Shown piece after piece: positions 7,833 through 16,602 of a DNA stretch of 64,000 nt. The notes below the pieces were generated by a model. It did no database searches. It saw only the letters and a list, made by a program, of their open reading frames with translations, and was not told the DNA's origin. The stretch is taken from assembly GCF_035319885.1 (NCBI RefSeq), contig NZ_CP141285.1, positions 682,001 to 746,000 on the forward strand. The letters run 5' to 3'. Source of the stretch: Altererythrobacter sp. H2. Its GTDB lineage: Bacteria > Pseudomonadota > Alphaproteobacteria > Sphingomonadales > Sphingomonadaceae. The number at the start of each line of letters is the position of its first letter. The stretch's first letter is position 1. Both the position numbers and the translations under genes were made by a program.

Positions 7833-9259
7833 GCAAACGTCCGGCGCAGCTTCGCCACCAGCGCCGCGTATTTCTTCGGCACCTTGCCGAACACGGTCGG
7901 TTCCCACGCGCTGAAGGCGGCGGCCTTGGCGATCTCGCTGCGGGTGGGGTAGCTGATTACTGCGCTGCCCATGGCAAAGGTGCTGCTCTTGCCGGTGATG
8001 CTCTGGCTGAACGGCAGCAGCAACTCGCCCGCGTTCTTCCCGACAATGCTGGCGCCGAGCACTTTCTTGCCCTTGAGCACCAGCTTGAGGTGGCCCCGGG
8101 TGTCGCCCTCGGCAATGGCGCGTTCGTTGTCGTCGAAGCCTTCCTTGACCACGATGACTGCATCGCCGTGCTGCGCGCGCGCTTCGGCCTCGGTCAGCCC
8201 CACCTGCGCCACTTCGGGCTCGGTATAGGTGCACCAGGGCAGGGCGCGGTAATCGACCTTGGTCGGGATTCCGGTGACGATCTCCAGCGCCACGTTGGAG
8301 CCCTCGTAGCCCGAGGCATGGGTCAGGCGCGGTCCGTCGCGGCAATCGCCGATGGCGTAGATCGACCTGACCGAGGTGCGGCGCCGGGCATCGGTGACAA
8401 TCCCGTTCGGGCCAATTTCCACGCCCACTTCCTCCAGCCCGAAGCCGCGGCAATTGGCCTTGCGACCGACCGCGACCAGCAGGTGTGAGCCATCGACCGC
8501 CTCGCTGCCGCCATCCGACAGGCTGATTTCCACGCGCAGCGCACCTGCGCGGCCCTCGGCCCTGCACACCGTGCCGTCGATGAAGCGGACGCCCTCCTCC
8601 TCCATCACGGCGCGCACCACGGCGACGGATTCCGGATCGTCCCGCCCCATCAGCGGGCCGGGGTTGACCACGGTGACCGCGCTGCCGAGGCGGCGGAAGG
8701 CTTGTGCCATCTCCATCCCGATCACCCCGCCACCGATGATGACGAGGTGCTCTGGCTGCTCGGCCAGATCGAACAGGTTTTCGTTGGTGAGGTAGGGTAC
8801 GCTGTCCAGGCCTTCGATCGGCGGCACCATCGGCTTCGAGCCGGTGGCGATCACGATCCGAGGGGCGGTGAGCGTGCGGCCATCGACCTCGACCGAATGC
8901 GCGCCGGTGACCCGGGCCCAGCCCGGGATGACTTCGACGCCCATGCCTTCGAACGTCTCGACCGAATCATGGGGCTCGATCTCGGCAATCGCCTGGCGGA
9001 CGTGCGCCATGACCCCGGCCCAGTCGACCTGCGGCGGGGCGAGCGTCACGCCGTGGCGGGTCGCTACCCGCGCCTCGGCCGCGCGCTTGGCGGCAGTGAT
9101 CAGCGCCTTCGACGGTACGCAGCCGTTGTTGAGGCATTCGCCGCCCATCTTGTGGCCTTCGACCAGCACGGCCTTCAGCCCGAACAGGGCCACGCCGCCT
9201 GCTGCGGTGAGGCCTGCGGCGCCCGCGCCGATCACGATTGCATCATGGGTAAATTTCAT
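7829..9259 (-). CDS. MerA/lipoamide-dehydrogenase-like FAD oxidoreductase
   Basis: A 476-residue class I pyridine nucleotide-disulfide oxidoreductase. It has the FAD motif GAGAAGL (11-17), redox-active ECLNNGC with cysteines 42 and 47, an NAD(P)H motif GGGVIGMEMA and the second FAD motif AIGDC. Near residue 447 the dimer-interface motif reads YPTRSE, so the catalytic His of lipoamide and glutathione reductases is replaced by Tyr, as in MerA-like proteins. It lacks the N-terminal HMA domain and the C-terminal Cys pair of true mercuric reductase. I chose ATG 9259 because the protein then begins just before the Rossmann strand. It is co-translated with the radical SAM gene (ATGA overlap) and may be its electron donor. 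Confidence 0.87.
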   Translation of the reverse strand: MKFTHDAIVIGAGAAGLTAAGGVALFGLKAVLVEGHKMGGECLNNGCVPSKALITAAKRAAEARVATRHGVTLAPPQVDWAGVMAHVRQAIAEIEPHDSVETFEGMGVEVIPGWARVTGAHSVEVDGRTLTAPRIVIATGSKPMVPPIEGLDSVPYLTNENLFDLAEQPEHLVIIGGGVIGMEMAQAFRRLGSAVTVVNPGPLMGRDDPESVAVVRAVMEEEGVRFIDGTVCRAEGRAGALRVEISLSDGGSEAVDGSHLLVAVGRKANCRGFGLEEVGVEIGPNGIVTDARRRTSVRSIYAIGDCRDGPRLTHASGYEGSNVALEIVTGIPTKVDYRALPWCTYTEPEVAQVGLTEAEARAQHGDAVIVVKEGFDDNERAIAEGDTRGHLKLVLKGKKVLGASIVGKNAGELLLPFSQSITGKSSTFAMGSAVISYPTRSEIAKAAAFSAWEPTVFGKVPKKYAALVAKLRRTFA

Positions 9260-9376
9260 TGTGCGCCCCGCGTAACCCGTTATGCCTCGCCCGCGAAGCA
9301 TGTTCTGCATTCCCGTTCGCGCAATTGAGGCACCACGTTACATGAACTCGGTTCCGGCCAGCCCGGCGGCCTGCTG

Positions 9377-10456
9377 TTGAGGGTATTCGTTACCGGGGCC
9401 GCCGGCTTGCTCGGCGGGGAGGTCTGCGCCCGGCTCGCAGCAGCCGGGCACAGCGTGACCGCGCTGGTCCATCGCAACCCGCAGGTGTGCGACAACCGGG
9501 GCCGCCCGGTCGCCGTGGCCGGGGCGGTGCAGGGGGATGTCTCGCTGCCGCAATTCGGCTGGGATCAAGACGCATGGGACGCGGCGGCCGCTGGCCATGA
9601 CCTGCTGGTCCATTGCGCCGCGACCGTCCGGTTCGACCTCGACGAGGCGGACTATGCCGCCGTCAACGTGGGCGGCACGGCCGAGGCGCTCAGGCTGGCC
9701 GGTGCAGGCGGGATGGCCTTTCTCCATGTCAGCACTGCCTATGTCTGCGGAGTGCGCGACGGCCTTATCAAGGAGAGTGACCCGCTGCCCGAAACCGGTT
9801 TCGCCAACGGCTATGAAGCAAGCAAGGCGGCCGGCGAGCGGCTGGTGCGCGCCAGCGGTCTTACCTGGGCCATCGCGCGCCCCTCGATCGTGGTCGGGGA
9901 GCATGGCGATGGCACCATCCGCCAGTTCGACACCACATATGCCGCGTTCAAGCTGATTGCCGAAGGCCGCGTGCGCCATATGCCAGCCCGCGCCGGGGCG
10001 ACGCTCGACTTCGTGCCGGTCGATCATGTCGCGGCAGGCATCGCCCTGCTTGGCGAAAGGATGGAGCAGGCGGCGGGGGGTACCTTCCACCTTGTTTCCG
10101 GCCAGCCCTTGCCGGTCGGGCGGTTCACCGCCGCGATCGGGGCCTACCCGCACTTTCACGAGCCGGAACTGGTTGCGCCAGAGGCGTTCGATCCCTCCAT
10201 GCTGCCTGCCCTGGAGCGCCGCCTGTTCCGCCGGGTGGCCGGGCTCTATGCCAGCTATTTCCAGCGCAACCCCCACTTCGACGATTCGGCCTTCCGCGCG
10301 ATTGCCGGGGCCGGCTGCCCGGAAACGGGCGAGGCCTACATTCGCCGCCTGATCGACCACTGTATCGCGGTCGGGTTTCTGGCCGCTAGCGCACGTGCGG
10401 ATAGTGCCGTGCCAGCCTGGCGCGCGCGCCCACAGCCCAGAGAATGCCGACCTTGA
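9377..10456 (+). CDS. Extended SDR / NAD-dependent epimerase-dehydratase
   Basis: A 359-residue extended short-chain dehydrogenase. The nucleotide-binding motif TGAAGLLGG is at residues 6-14, a catalytic Ser lies in HVSTAY (117-122), and YEASK supplies Tyr146 and Lys150. The central part resembles the male-sterility/thioester-reductase type NAD-binding domain, so sugar nucleotides or thioester-bound lipids are both possible substrates. No in-frame ATG is available, and a TTG at 9377 places the Rossmann fold at residue 1. The coding end runs 71 bp into the 3' end of the convergent glycosyltransferase gene. It diverges from the flavoprotein gene. Confidence 0.82.
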   Translation: MRVFVTGAAGLLGGEVCARLAAAGHSVTALVHRNPQVCDNRGRPVAVAGAVQGDVSLPQFGWDQDAWDAAAAGHDLLVHCAATVRFDLDEADYAAVNVGGTAEALRLAGAGGMAFLHVSTAYVCGVRDGLIKESDPLPETGFANGYEASKAAGERLVRASGLTWAIARPSIVVGEHGDGTIRQFDTTYAAFKLIAEGRVRHMPARAGATLDFVPVDHVAAGIALLGERMEQAAGGTFHLVSGQPLPVGRFTAAIGAYPHFHEPELVAPEAFDPSMLPALERRLFRRVAGLYASYFQRNPHFDDSAFRAIAGAGCPETGEAYIRRLIDHCIAVGFLAASARADSAVPAWRARPQPRECRP

Positions 10457-11114
10457 AATAGATCCAGTTGGCCTTGAGCGGCCCCCAGGCGGCGATCCGC
10501 CGGTCCGAGGTGACGATCCAGCGCGGGACCATGCGGATCTTGCCGAGTGCTGCGAATTTCACGCACAGGTCGGCCTCCTCCATCACCGCGTCCCCCGGGG
10601 TGCAGCCGCCGATGGTGAGGAACTGCGCGCGGCGGAAGAACATCCCGTGGTCGCCGAACAGCAGCCGCACCCCGCGCAGGAACAGATGCGGGCGGGTAAT
10701 CAGCGGCGCGTACCAGGTCTTCAGCCAGTTGTGGACAGTGGTGCCCCAGCGGGTCTTGTCACCCCGGATCAGCGGGGTGAAGCTGGCGAGCGCGATTCTT
10801 GGTTCGGCCAGCGTTTCGCGGATGACCTGCACCATATCGCGCGGGGGTACGCTGTCGGCATGGAGCACGCAGACCAGCGGCGCGGTGGCGGCGGCGACAC
10901 CGGCATTTATCTGCCAGCCGCGACCCGCCTCGGTCTCTACCAGGGTCCAGCCAGCGGCGCGGGCGATCTCCGGGCTCCGGTCTGAGCTGCCGCCATCGAC
11001 CACCACGATCTCGGCCGGTTGCGGGTCAAGCTGGCGCAGCACCTCGACCAGCGCGGGCAGGGCCTTTTCCTCGTCCAGCACCGGGATGACGAGTGCGACG
11101 GGCGAAGGGTTCAT
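10386..11114 (-). CDS. Family 2 glycosyltransferase, TIGR04283 type
   Basis: A 242-residue GT-A fold glycosyltransferase. The N-terminus ALVIPVLDEEKALP and VVDGGSSDRS are nucleotide-sugar contacts, and LHADS is the DxD-like metal site. The compact length and the ending match the TIGR04283 family, which databases label an arsenosugar biosynthesis glycosyltransferase, a name based mainly on gene neighbourhood. The ATG at 11114 overlaps the TGA of the upstream TIGR04282-type gene (ATGA), so the two are co-translated. Its 3' end overlaps the convergent SDR gene by 71 bp. Donor and acceptor are unknown. Confidence 0.87.
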   Translation of the reverse strand: MNPSPVALVIPVLDEEKALPALVEVLRQLDPQPAEIVVVDGGSSDRSPEIARAAGWTLVETEAGRGWQINAGVAAATAPLVCVLHADSVPPRDMVQVIRETLAEPRIALASFTPLIRGDKTRWGTTVHNWLKTWYAPLITRPHLFLRGVRLLFGDHGMFFRRAQFLTIGGCTPGDAVMEEADLCVKFAALGKIRMVPRWIVTSDRRIAAWGPLKANWIYFKVGILWAVGARARLARHYPHVR

Positions 11115-11689
11115 GGCAGGAACTCCGGCCAGCGGGCGAGGTCTTCGGGCGTATCGACGTCGCTGAGTTCCGGCAGCACTGCCGGACGAATGCCGCGCTG
11201 CGCGAACCGGCGCAGGGTTTCCTCGAACACCGCAGGCGTGCTCCATGGCATGTCTGAAAAGGCAAAGGCCGCGTCCGCGTTGTAGCCGAGCAGGTAGTAC
11301 CCACCATCGCTGGCCGGGCCGATCACCATGGGGTCGGTTGTGAGAGCGTCTGCCGCGGCTTGCAGGACGGCAGGCGTCAGGCCGGGGCAGTCGCTGCCGA
11401 TCACGATTGCCGGTGCGGGTACGGCCGATAGACGGGCAGTGAGATCGCCCTCGCCCTGCGATGTCACGGTGAGGTCAGGCCCGAAGGCTGCGCGGAACAG
11501 CTCCGGCGCGCCGCCGGTCACGCGCAATTCGAACGGCACGTCGCTGGCGCGTGCCACCGCAATCGTGTGCGCCAGCAGGCGGGTGTAGATCGTTGCCGCG
11601 CCCTCTGCGCCGAAGTGCGGGATCAGCCGGGTCTTGACCTCGCCGGGGCGCGGCCAGCGGGCGAAGATCGAAAGCAGGGGCGGGGCCAT
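11111..11689 (-). CDS. DUF2064/TIGR04282-type glycosyltransferase
   Basis: A 192-residue protein of the DUF2064 nucleotidyl/glycosyl-transferase-like family. FARWPRPGEVKTRL near the N-terminus, IGSDCPGLT in the middle and GPASDGGYYLLG are its conserved blocks; the last resembles the CofC/MobA-type nucleotide-binding fold. The family is annotated as an arsenosugar biosynthesis glycosyltransferase (TIGR04282) and nearly always accompanies a TIGR04283 gene, as here with a 4-bp ATGA overlap. No arsenic-resistance gene (arsM, arsB, arsR) is visible, so the arsenic role is unproven. It diverges from the hydroxylase gene at 11743. Confidence 0.87.
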   Translation of the reverse strand: MAPPLLSIFARWPRPGEVKTRLIPHFGAEGAATIYTRLLAHTIAVARASDVPFELRVTGGAPELFRAAFGPDLTVTSQGEGDLTARLSAVPAPAIVIGSDCPGLTPAVLQAAADALTTDPMVIGPASDGGYYLLGYNADAAFAFSDMPWSTPAVFEETLRRFAQRGIRPAVLPELSDVDTPEDLARWPEFLP

Positions 11690-11742
11690 GGTGACCCACT
11701 AGCCGCTCGACGCAGCCAGCGCCATGGGGCAGGGTTGCCGCA

Positions 11743-12549
11743 ATGAACCGCGCCCGCCTCCTTGTTGCTCTGGCCGCAGCCACCGGTGTCGCCGCCCTGC
11801 TGGTGGCCGAGCGCAAGCGGCCCTTGCGGCAGCAGACCTTGCCCGATGTGCCGCGCAACCTGCGCAATGCTGCGCTCGGGGCCGGGTGTGCGGTCATCGT
11901 CGCCGCGGTAGAGGAGCCGCTGACCCGGGCGATTGCGCGCGGCAACCTGGCCAAGGAGCGCGGCCTTGCCCAGCGCTTGCCACGCCCTCTGCGCCTGCTC
12001 GGCGGGATCGCGGCGATGGATTACGGGTTCTACTGGTGGCACGTGGCGACGCACCGGGTGCCGTTCCTGTGGCGTTTCCACCGCGTCCACCACGTCGATC
12101 CCGACATGGACGCCAGCACGGCGGTGCGGTTTCACCCGCTCGATATGCTGGTCTCGCTGCCGTGGCGGCTGGTGCAGGTGCGGCTGGCGGGCGTCAGCCC
12201 CAAGACCCTGCGCTGGTGGCGGCGGTTCTTCAACGCCTCGATCCTGTTCCACCATGCGAACCTGCGCTTGCCGGAGGGGTGGGACCAGCGGCTGCGCACG
12301 GTGCTGACCACGCCGGAGATGCACGGCCTGCACCATTCGCGGGTGCCCGAGCAGCAGGATAGCAACTTCACCAGCGGGCTCAGCCTGTGGGACCGGCTGC
12401 ACGGGACCTTCCGCGCAGACCCCCCTCCCGGCACCTTCATCATCGGGGTGGATGATCCGCAGGCGCTGGCCGACGTGGCCATCGATCACGCGCTGGCAGC
12501 GCCGTTCGCCCGACGAACGGCTGACTTCAATCGACCAGCGTTGGATTGA
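11743..12549 (+). CDS. Sterol desaturase / fatty acid hydroxylase family membrane protein
   Basis: A 268-residue integral membrane di-iron enzyme of the fatty acid hydroxylase superfamily. Histidine clusters typical of the family are present: HVATH, HRVHH, HHANL and HGLHH. An N-terminal hydrophobic segment (residues 5-22) and another around 45-60 anchor the protein. Such enzymes hydroxylate carotenoids, hopanoids, ornithine lipids or fatty acyl chains using O2. The substrate here is not evident, and no carotenoid genes lie in the window. The start codon lies 54 bp from the divergent glycosyltransferase start, so the two may share a control region. Confidence 0.88.
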   Translation: MNRARLLVALAAATGVAALLVAERKRPLRQQTLPDVPRNLRNAALGAGCAVIVAAVEEPLTRAIARGNLAKERGLAQRLPRPLRLLGGIAAMDYGFYWWHVATHRVPFLWRFHRVHHVDPDMDASTAVRFHPLDMLVSLPWRLVQVRLAGVSPKTLRWWRRFFNASILFHHANLRLPEGWDQRLRTVLTTPEMHGLHHSRVPEQQDSNFTSGLSLWDRLHGTFRADPPPGTFIIGVDDPQALADVAIDHALAAPFARRTADFNRPALD

Positions 12550-12608
12550 CTTGGGCGGCCCGAGCAGGCCCATAGGGGGCAAGAGTTTTGCACCAAGGGG
12601 CCTTTCGC

Positions 12609-14927
12609 ATGTTCGCTCGTCACAGCCGCCAGTTTACCCGTCTTTCGCTCGCCGCAAGCCTGCTCGCCTCGGCCAGTGCCGTGGCTGCGCAGGAAGCTCC
12701 GATCATCCAGCCCGGCGCGCCGGGGGAAGCACCCAGGGTGATCGGTGCCGATGAAGCGACCCGTCTCGCTGCACTGACCTGGACCCCGGCCGACATCGCC
12801 TTCATGCAGGGCATGATCGTCCACCACCAGCAGGCGGTGGAAATGGCGGCGCTGGTCAAGGGGCGGACCAGTCGCGAGGAAATCGTGGCCGTGGCCGGGC
12901 GGATTGACGCCAGCCAGGCAGACGAGATCGCCTTCATGCGCGGCTGGCTGGAAGAGCGCAGCGAACCGGTCGCGATGGCCGGCATGGGCCATGCCCACCA
13001 CACGATGAAGGGCATGGCCAGCCCCGAAGACATGGCGCGGCTGGCCACGCTCGATGGCGTCGCGTTCGAGCGCTTGTTCCTCCAGCTGATGATTGCCCAC
13101 CACCGGGGCGCGCTGGACATGGTGGAAGACCTGCTGCGCGTGCCCGGCACCGCCTTCGACCCGGGTCAGCAGCGCTTCGTCAACGATGTCGAGACCGATC
13201 AGAAGGCCGAGATCGAGCGGATGAACGCGCTCTACGCCACGCTCTCGGAAGATCCGCGCGCCACGCTGGCGGCAGGCTTTGCCGATGCGGGGGAAGCCAT
13301 TCTCAACTTGCGCAAGGTGGTGAGCCTGGCCAAGCCGGCCGGCTTCGTCGATCCGGCCAACCCGGCGGGCCTCCAGCCGGTCATGCCCAAGAAGGAAGAC
13401 AAGAAGGACGGGACGGCTGAAGCGCCCAAGGCGGAGACTGCCGCCGACCCGCACGCCGGGCACCGGATAGCGGCTGCACCTGCCGCCACCGCCGCCCCAC
13501 CCGCCGCCCCGCCCGCCGCCGGAACCCCGCCACCTGCAGGCGAAGAGGCGGATGCCAAGCCGCAATTCGGCAAGCGCGGATCGCCGTTCGACTTTGCCAA
13601 TACCGACATGGCCTTTTCCGGCGATCTGATGGTGGCCGGCAACTACCACGGCTGGAACGCCTATCGCCTCGGCGAAGACGGTGTGCCCACGCTGGTCAGT
13701 TCGGTCGTCTGCCCGGGTGGGCAGGGGGACGTCTCGGTGGTCGGCAACCTGCTGATCATGTCGGTCGAACAGACCACCGGGCGGGTCGATTGCGGGCTGC
13801 AGGGCGTGCCCGAGCGGATCAGCGCCGAGCGGTTCCGCGGCCTGCGGATCTTCGACATTTCCGACGTGACCCGCCCGCGCCAGGTCGGCCAGGTGCAGAC
13901 CTGCCGTGGCAGCCACACCCATTCGATCGTCAGCGCCGATGCGGAACGGCTGGTGGTCTACAACTCCGGCACCTCGGGCGTGCGCGACGAGAAGGAGCTG
14001 GCCGGCTGCATCGGGGATGACACCGGCGATACCCGCACCGCGCTGTTCAGCATCGACGTGATCGAGATCCCGGTGGCCGACCCGTCGAAGGCGCGGATCG
14101 TTGACAGCCCGCGCGTGTTTGCGGCGGAAGGCCAGATTGCCGGGCTGTGGCGCGGCGGTGACCATGGCGACGGGACGCAGGACACCTACCGGACCGACCA
14201 GTGCCATGACATCACCGTGTTTCCGGCCAGGAAGCTCGCTGCCGGGGCCTGCTCGGGCAACGGCATCGTGTTCGACATTTCCGATCCGATGAAGCCGAAG
14301 CGGATCGACGCGGTGACCGACAAGGGCTTTGCCTACTGGCACTCGGCCACCTTCAACAACGACGGGTCGACCGTGATCTTCACCGACGAATGGGGCGGCG
14401 GGGGCCGGCCGCGCTGCCAGGCGGGCGATCCGAAGAACTGGGGCGCCAACGCCTTCTACGGCGTCGAGAATGGCAAGCTGGTCTATCGCGGCACCTACAA
14501 GCTGCCCGCCCCGCAGGGGGACAAGGAGAACTGCGTCGCCCACAACGGCTCGATCATCCCGGTTCCGGGGCGCGACCTGTTCGTCCAGGCCTGGTACCAG
14601 GGCGGCATTTCGGTGATCGACTTCACCGATGCGGCCAACCCGCAGGAGATCGCCTATTTTGACCGCGGCCCGGTCGACAAGGACCAGCTGGTGGTGGGCG
14701 GATACTGGTCGGCCTACTGGTATCGCGGCCGCATCTACGCGACCGAGATCACCCGCGGGCTGGACGTGTTCGCGCTGGAGCCGAGCCAGTTCCTCACTGC
14801 CGAAGAGATCGCCGCCGCCGAAGCTGCGATCTACCCCGGCGACGTGTTCAACCCGCAGACGCAGACCCAGGTGACCTGGCCGGCGGACGTGGCGGCCGCA
14901 GCCGAGGCAAGCCGCAAGGGCGGTTAA
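12609..14927 (+). CDS. Secreted DUF305 - LVIVD-repeat fusion protein
   Basis: A 772-residue exported protein joining two families. Residues 1-28 are a Sec signal peptide. DUF305 follows (about 55-210) with paired histidines in IVHHQQAVEMA (HH72-73) and IAHHRGALDM (HH164-165), thought to bind metal. A Pro/Ala/Lys-rich linker (about 255-310) leads to a beta-propeller of LVIVD-type repeats, seen in phrases such as RGLRIFDISDVTRPRQVG and GIVFDISDPMKPKRI. ATG 12609 has AAGGGG at 12595-12600; a TTG 21 bp upstream is a worse start. A periplasmic or surface metal-binding role is inferred. It stands alone after the hydroxylase gene. Confidence 0.87.
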   Translation: MFARHSRQFTRLSLAASLLASASAVAAQEAPIIQPGAPGEAPRVIGADEATRLAALTWTPADIAFMQGMIVHHQQAVEMAALVKGRTSREEIVAVAGRIDASQADEIAFMRGWLEERSEPVAMAGMGHAHHTMKGMASPEDMARLATLDGVAFERLFLQLMIAHHRGALDMVEDLLRVPGTAFDPGQQRFVNDVETDQKAEIERMNALYATLSEDPRATLAAGFADAGEAILNLRKVVSLAKPAGFVDPANPAGLQPVMPKKEDKKDGTAEAPKAETAADPHAGHRIAAAPAATAAPPAAPPAAGTPPPAGEEADAKPQFGKRGSPFDFANTDMAFSGDLMVAGNYHGWNAYRLGEDGVPTLVSSVVCPGGQGDVSVVGNLLIMSVEQTTGRVDCGLQGVPERISAERFRGLRIFDISDVTRPRQVGQVQTCRGSHTHSIVSADAERLVVYNSGTSGVRDEKELAGCIGDDTGDTRTALFSIDVIEIPVADPSKARIVDSPRVFAAEGQIAGLWRGGDHGDGTQDTYRTDQCHDITVFPARKLAAGACSGNGIVFDISDPMKPKRIDAVTDKGFAYWHSATFNNDGSTVIFTDEWGGGGRPRCQAGDPKNWGANAFYGVENGKLVYRGTYKLPAPQGDKENCVAHNGSIIPVPGRDLFVQAWYQGGISVIDFTDAANPQEIAYFDRGPVDKDQLVVGGYWSAYWYRGRIYATEITRGLDVFALEPSQFLTAEEIAAAEAAIYPGDVFNPQTQTQVTWPADVAAAAEASRKGG

Positions 14928-15381
14928 GGGGCCGCCGGGCTGCGCCCCGGGTGTGGGGCACCGAACCCGGGGCGGCAGGCAGGGTGACAAAGGTGACACC
15001 GCGTCACCCACTGCTGCTGTGGGTAACCTGTTGTATTAATATGGTTTGGGCCACCCTCTCCGGGCCGGACGGACAAGCGCGCAGCGCGCAAAAACGCCCG
15101 CACGCCGCCAACCGCAAGGGCAAGGGTTAACCGGAAGAAGTCAAAGAGCGGGGCGAGACTAGTCCGCCACGCCGCATGCTAGCGGAACAGTGCGGTGTAG
15201 GAAACGTGGCTGTGATGAGTCCGCCCCAGCTTCCCCGGCCTCCGAGCCGGGGTCACGCTGTCCTTCGTCGCATGGCTCCGCGCTTCGAGGAATTCGGGGC
15301 CTCAATGCCGCATCACCTGTGCGGGGATAAAGGAGCGCGGATGATCTGGCCGAAAGCCGCTGGTGGCATGAGCAACGCCTG
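14928..15381. other. 454-bp stretch without a confident gene
   Basis: The interval between two convergent genes holds several repeats. One is a GC hairpin at about 14943-14970 (GCCCCGGGT paired with ACCCGGGGC) without a T tract. Others are the direct and inverted motif GGTGAC/GTCACC around 14983-15008 and a perfect 7-bp stem CCCCGGC/GCCGGGG at 15233-15252. The last resembles a dispersed extragenic palindrome. A 103-codon reading frame from 15176 overlaps the lipase gene and has no family features. I see no tRNA or known ncRNA. Confidence 0.5.
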
Positions 15382-16521
15382 TTATCGCCTCGTCACCGGG
15401 GGTTGCGAGAAAGTGCGTTTTTCACACTTGCCGGCATCGCCCTCTGGCTCATCGGCACCAAACGCCTTGAGCACATCTTCGCAATAGCCGCCGGAACCGT
15501 GCGCCTGAATCAGCGACAATGCATTGGCACTGTTGAAACGAGAGTAGAAGATTTTATTGGCACGAGCTTCACTTGGCTCAAGCCGGAATTGATGCCCAAG
15601 CTGGGCACCCAGTCCTAACGAAAGCAGAGGAACAATATCCCTTTCGTTCAGGAAGATAAGGGATTTTTCCGCGACCTTCGCGCGCCCGTAAACATCCCAC
15701 TGGTCGGGCTTGCCAGCCAAATCGAGACCCGCCTCATCGTCCGTGCGCGTGTAGACCGATATCGGCATGGCAAACCCTACCAGCGCGTCAAGGCGGAGCG
15801 GCCAATGGCCCTGCACAGCCACGGCTTGGCCTGGCGTTTCGGACGGGACCACCATCTCGTAGCCGGACAAGGCGGGAGCCAGAAGCTGGGCAATCGCGGC
15901 GCCACGGCTATGCCCTGCCAGCACGATGCCAATCTTGCCGTCCGGCCCAGGGCGCAGTTCCGCCCGGCAGAGGAAGCGGGAAAGTTCGCTGCGCGCTGTC
16001 GGAAAAGCCAGAGGAGCCTGGTCAAATTCATTAGCCACCAGCAGTTTCCGGATGACATTCAGGGCTCCACTGCGGAATCCGGCATGACCGGGCGGAGTGT
16101 AATAATACCCGTCGCGCCACTTGCTTGTGTACGCTTTTGCCTTCGCATTTTCGATCCAGTCGCGGCCGGATTCGGTCCCGGTGATGACGAGGTAGACGCG
16201 ATTGCCGCCACGCTCGGCGATCAGGAAGGCGTCGGTCAGATCGCCGAACAGACCGGACCGTGCGGGATAGTACTGCGCGACATAGCCAAGTTCCGACAGG
16301 CGCCTTTCCCCGTCAGTTGCTTTTCTTGGTTCGTAGGTCGGAGCAAGAAATGTCGCTGCCGCAACCGCAATCGTGCAGGCATCCGGAACCTCGGGGATCA
16401 ACTTGCATGCGTCGGTGAAAAGGGTGTTGGCCGGTATCGAAGGCTTGGCGCTATCCTCCGCAGCGACGATGCCGGAAGAAAGCAGGAAACTGAACACTGC
16501 TGCCAGAATAGCAATTCGCAT
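15382..16521 (-). CDS. Secreted class-3 lipase-like hydrolase
   Basis: A 379-residue exported alpha/beta hydrolase. A signal peptide (residues 1-21) precedes the mature protein. The nucleophile elbow GHSRG carries Ser205, ITGTES at about 113-118 matches the oxyanion region, NERDIVP gives Asp295, and LGHQF gives His310. The order and spacing agree with Lipase_3 family enzymes such as Rhizomucor lipase. Six cysteines may form disulfides in the periplasm. The substrate (lipid, polyester or phospholipid) cannot be told. The stop codon faces the gene-free stretch, and 82 bp separate the start from the groEL terminator. Confidence 0.82.
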   Translation of the reverse strand: MRIAILAAVFSFLLSSGIVAAEDSAKPSIPANTLFTDACKLIPEVPDACTIAVAAATFLAPTYEPRKATDGERRLSELGYVAQYYPARSGLFGDLTDAFLIAERGGNRVYLVITGTESGRDWIENAKAKAYTSKWRDGYYYTPPGHAGFRSGALNVIRKLLVANEFDQAPLAFPTARSELSRFLCRAELRPGPDGKIGIVLAGHSRGAAIAQLLAPALSGYEMVVPSETPGQAVAVQGHWPLRLDALVGFAMPISVYTRTDDEAGLDLAGKPDQWDVYGRAKVAEKSLIFLNERDIVPLLSLGLGAQLGHQFRLEPSEARANKIFYSRFNSANALSLIQAHGSGGYCEDVLKAFGADEPEGDAGKCEKRTFSQPPVTRR

Positions 16522-16602
16522 GACAGTTGATCCTCACCGCTTGCGGAAGGGTACAATGCATGTCGAACCTTGGCCAGAGTGGGAAATCACCACCCGTTCA
16601 CC

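Noticed and set aside
4132-7836. 1234-codon minus-strand frame across kinase, ACAD and mtnP genes
   Set aside because: Only its 5' end coincides with the radical SAM locus, in another frame; the rest is antisense to three conserved genes.
6843-12549. Hopanoid biosynthesis cluster (HpnA/HpnB/HpnH-like)
   Set aside because: An SDR, glycosyltransferase and radical SAM gene are present, but no squalene-hopene cyclase or other hpn genes, and the glycosyltransferases fit TIGR04282/04283 better.
12486-15011. 841-codon minus-strand frame over the DUF305-LVIVD gene
   Set aside because: The plus strand encodes a signal peptide and two recognised domains; the antisense product has none.
15176-15487. 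103-codon plus-strand frame beside the lipase gene
   Set aside because: It overlaps the lipase 3' end, has no ribosome site or family features, and crosses palindromic repeats.
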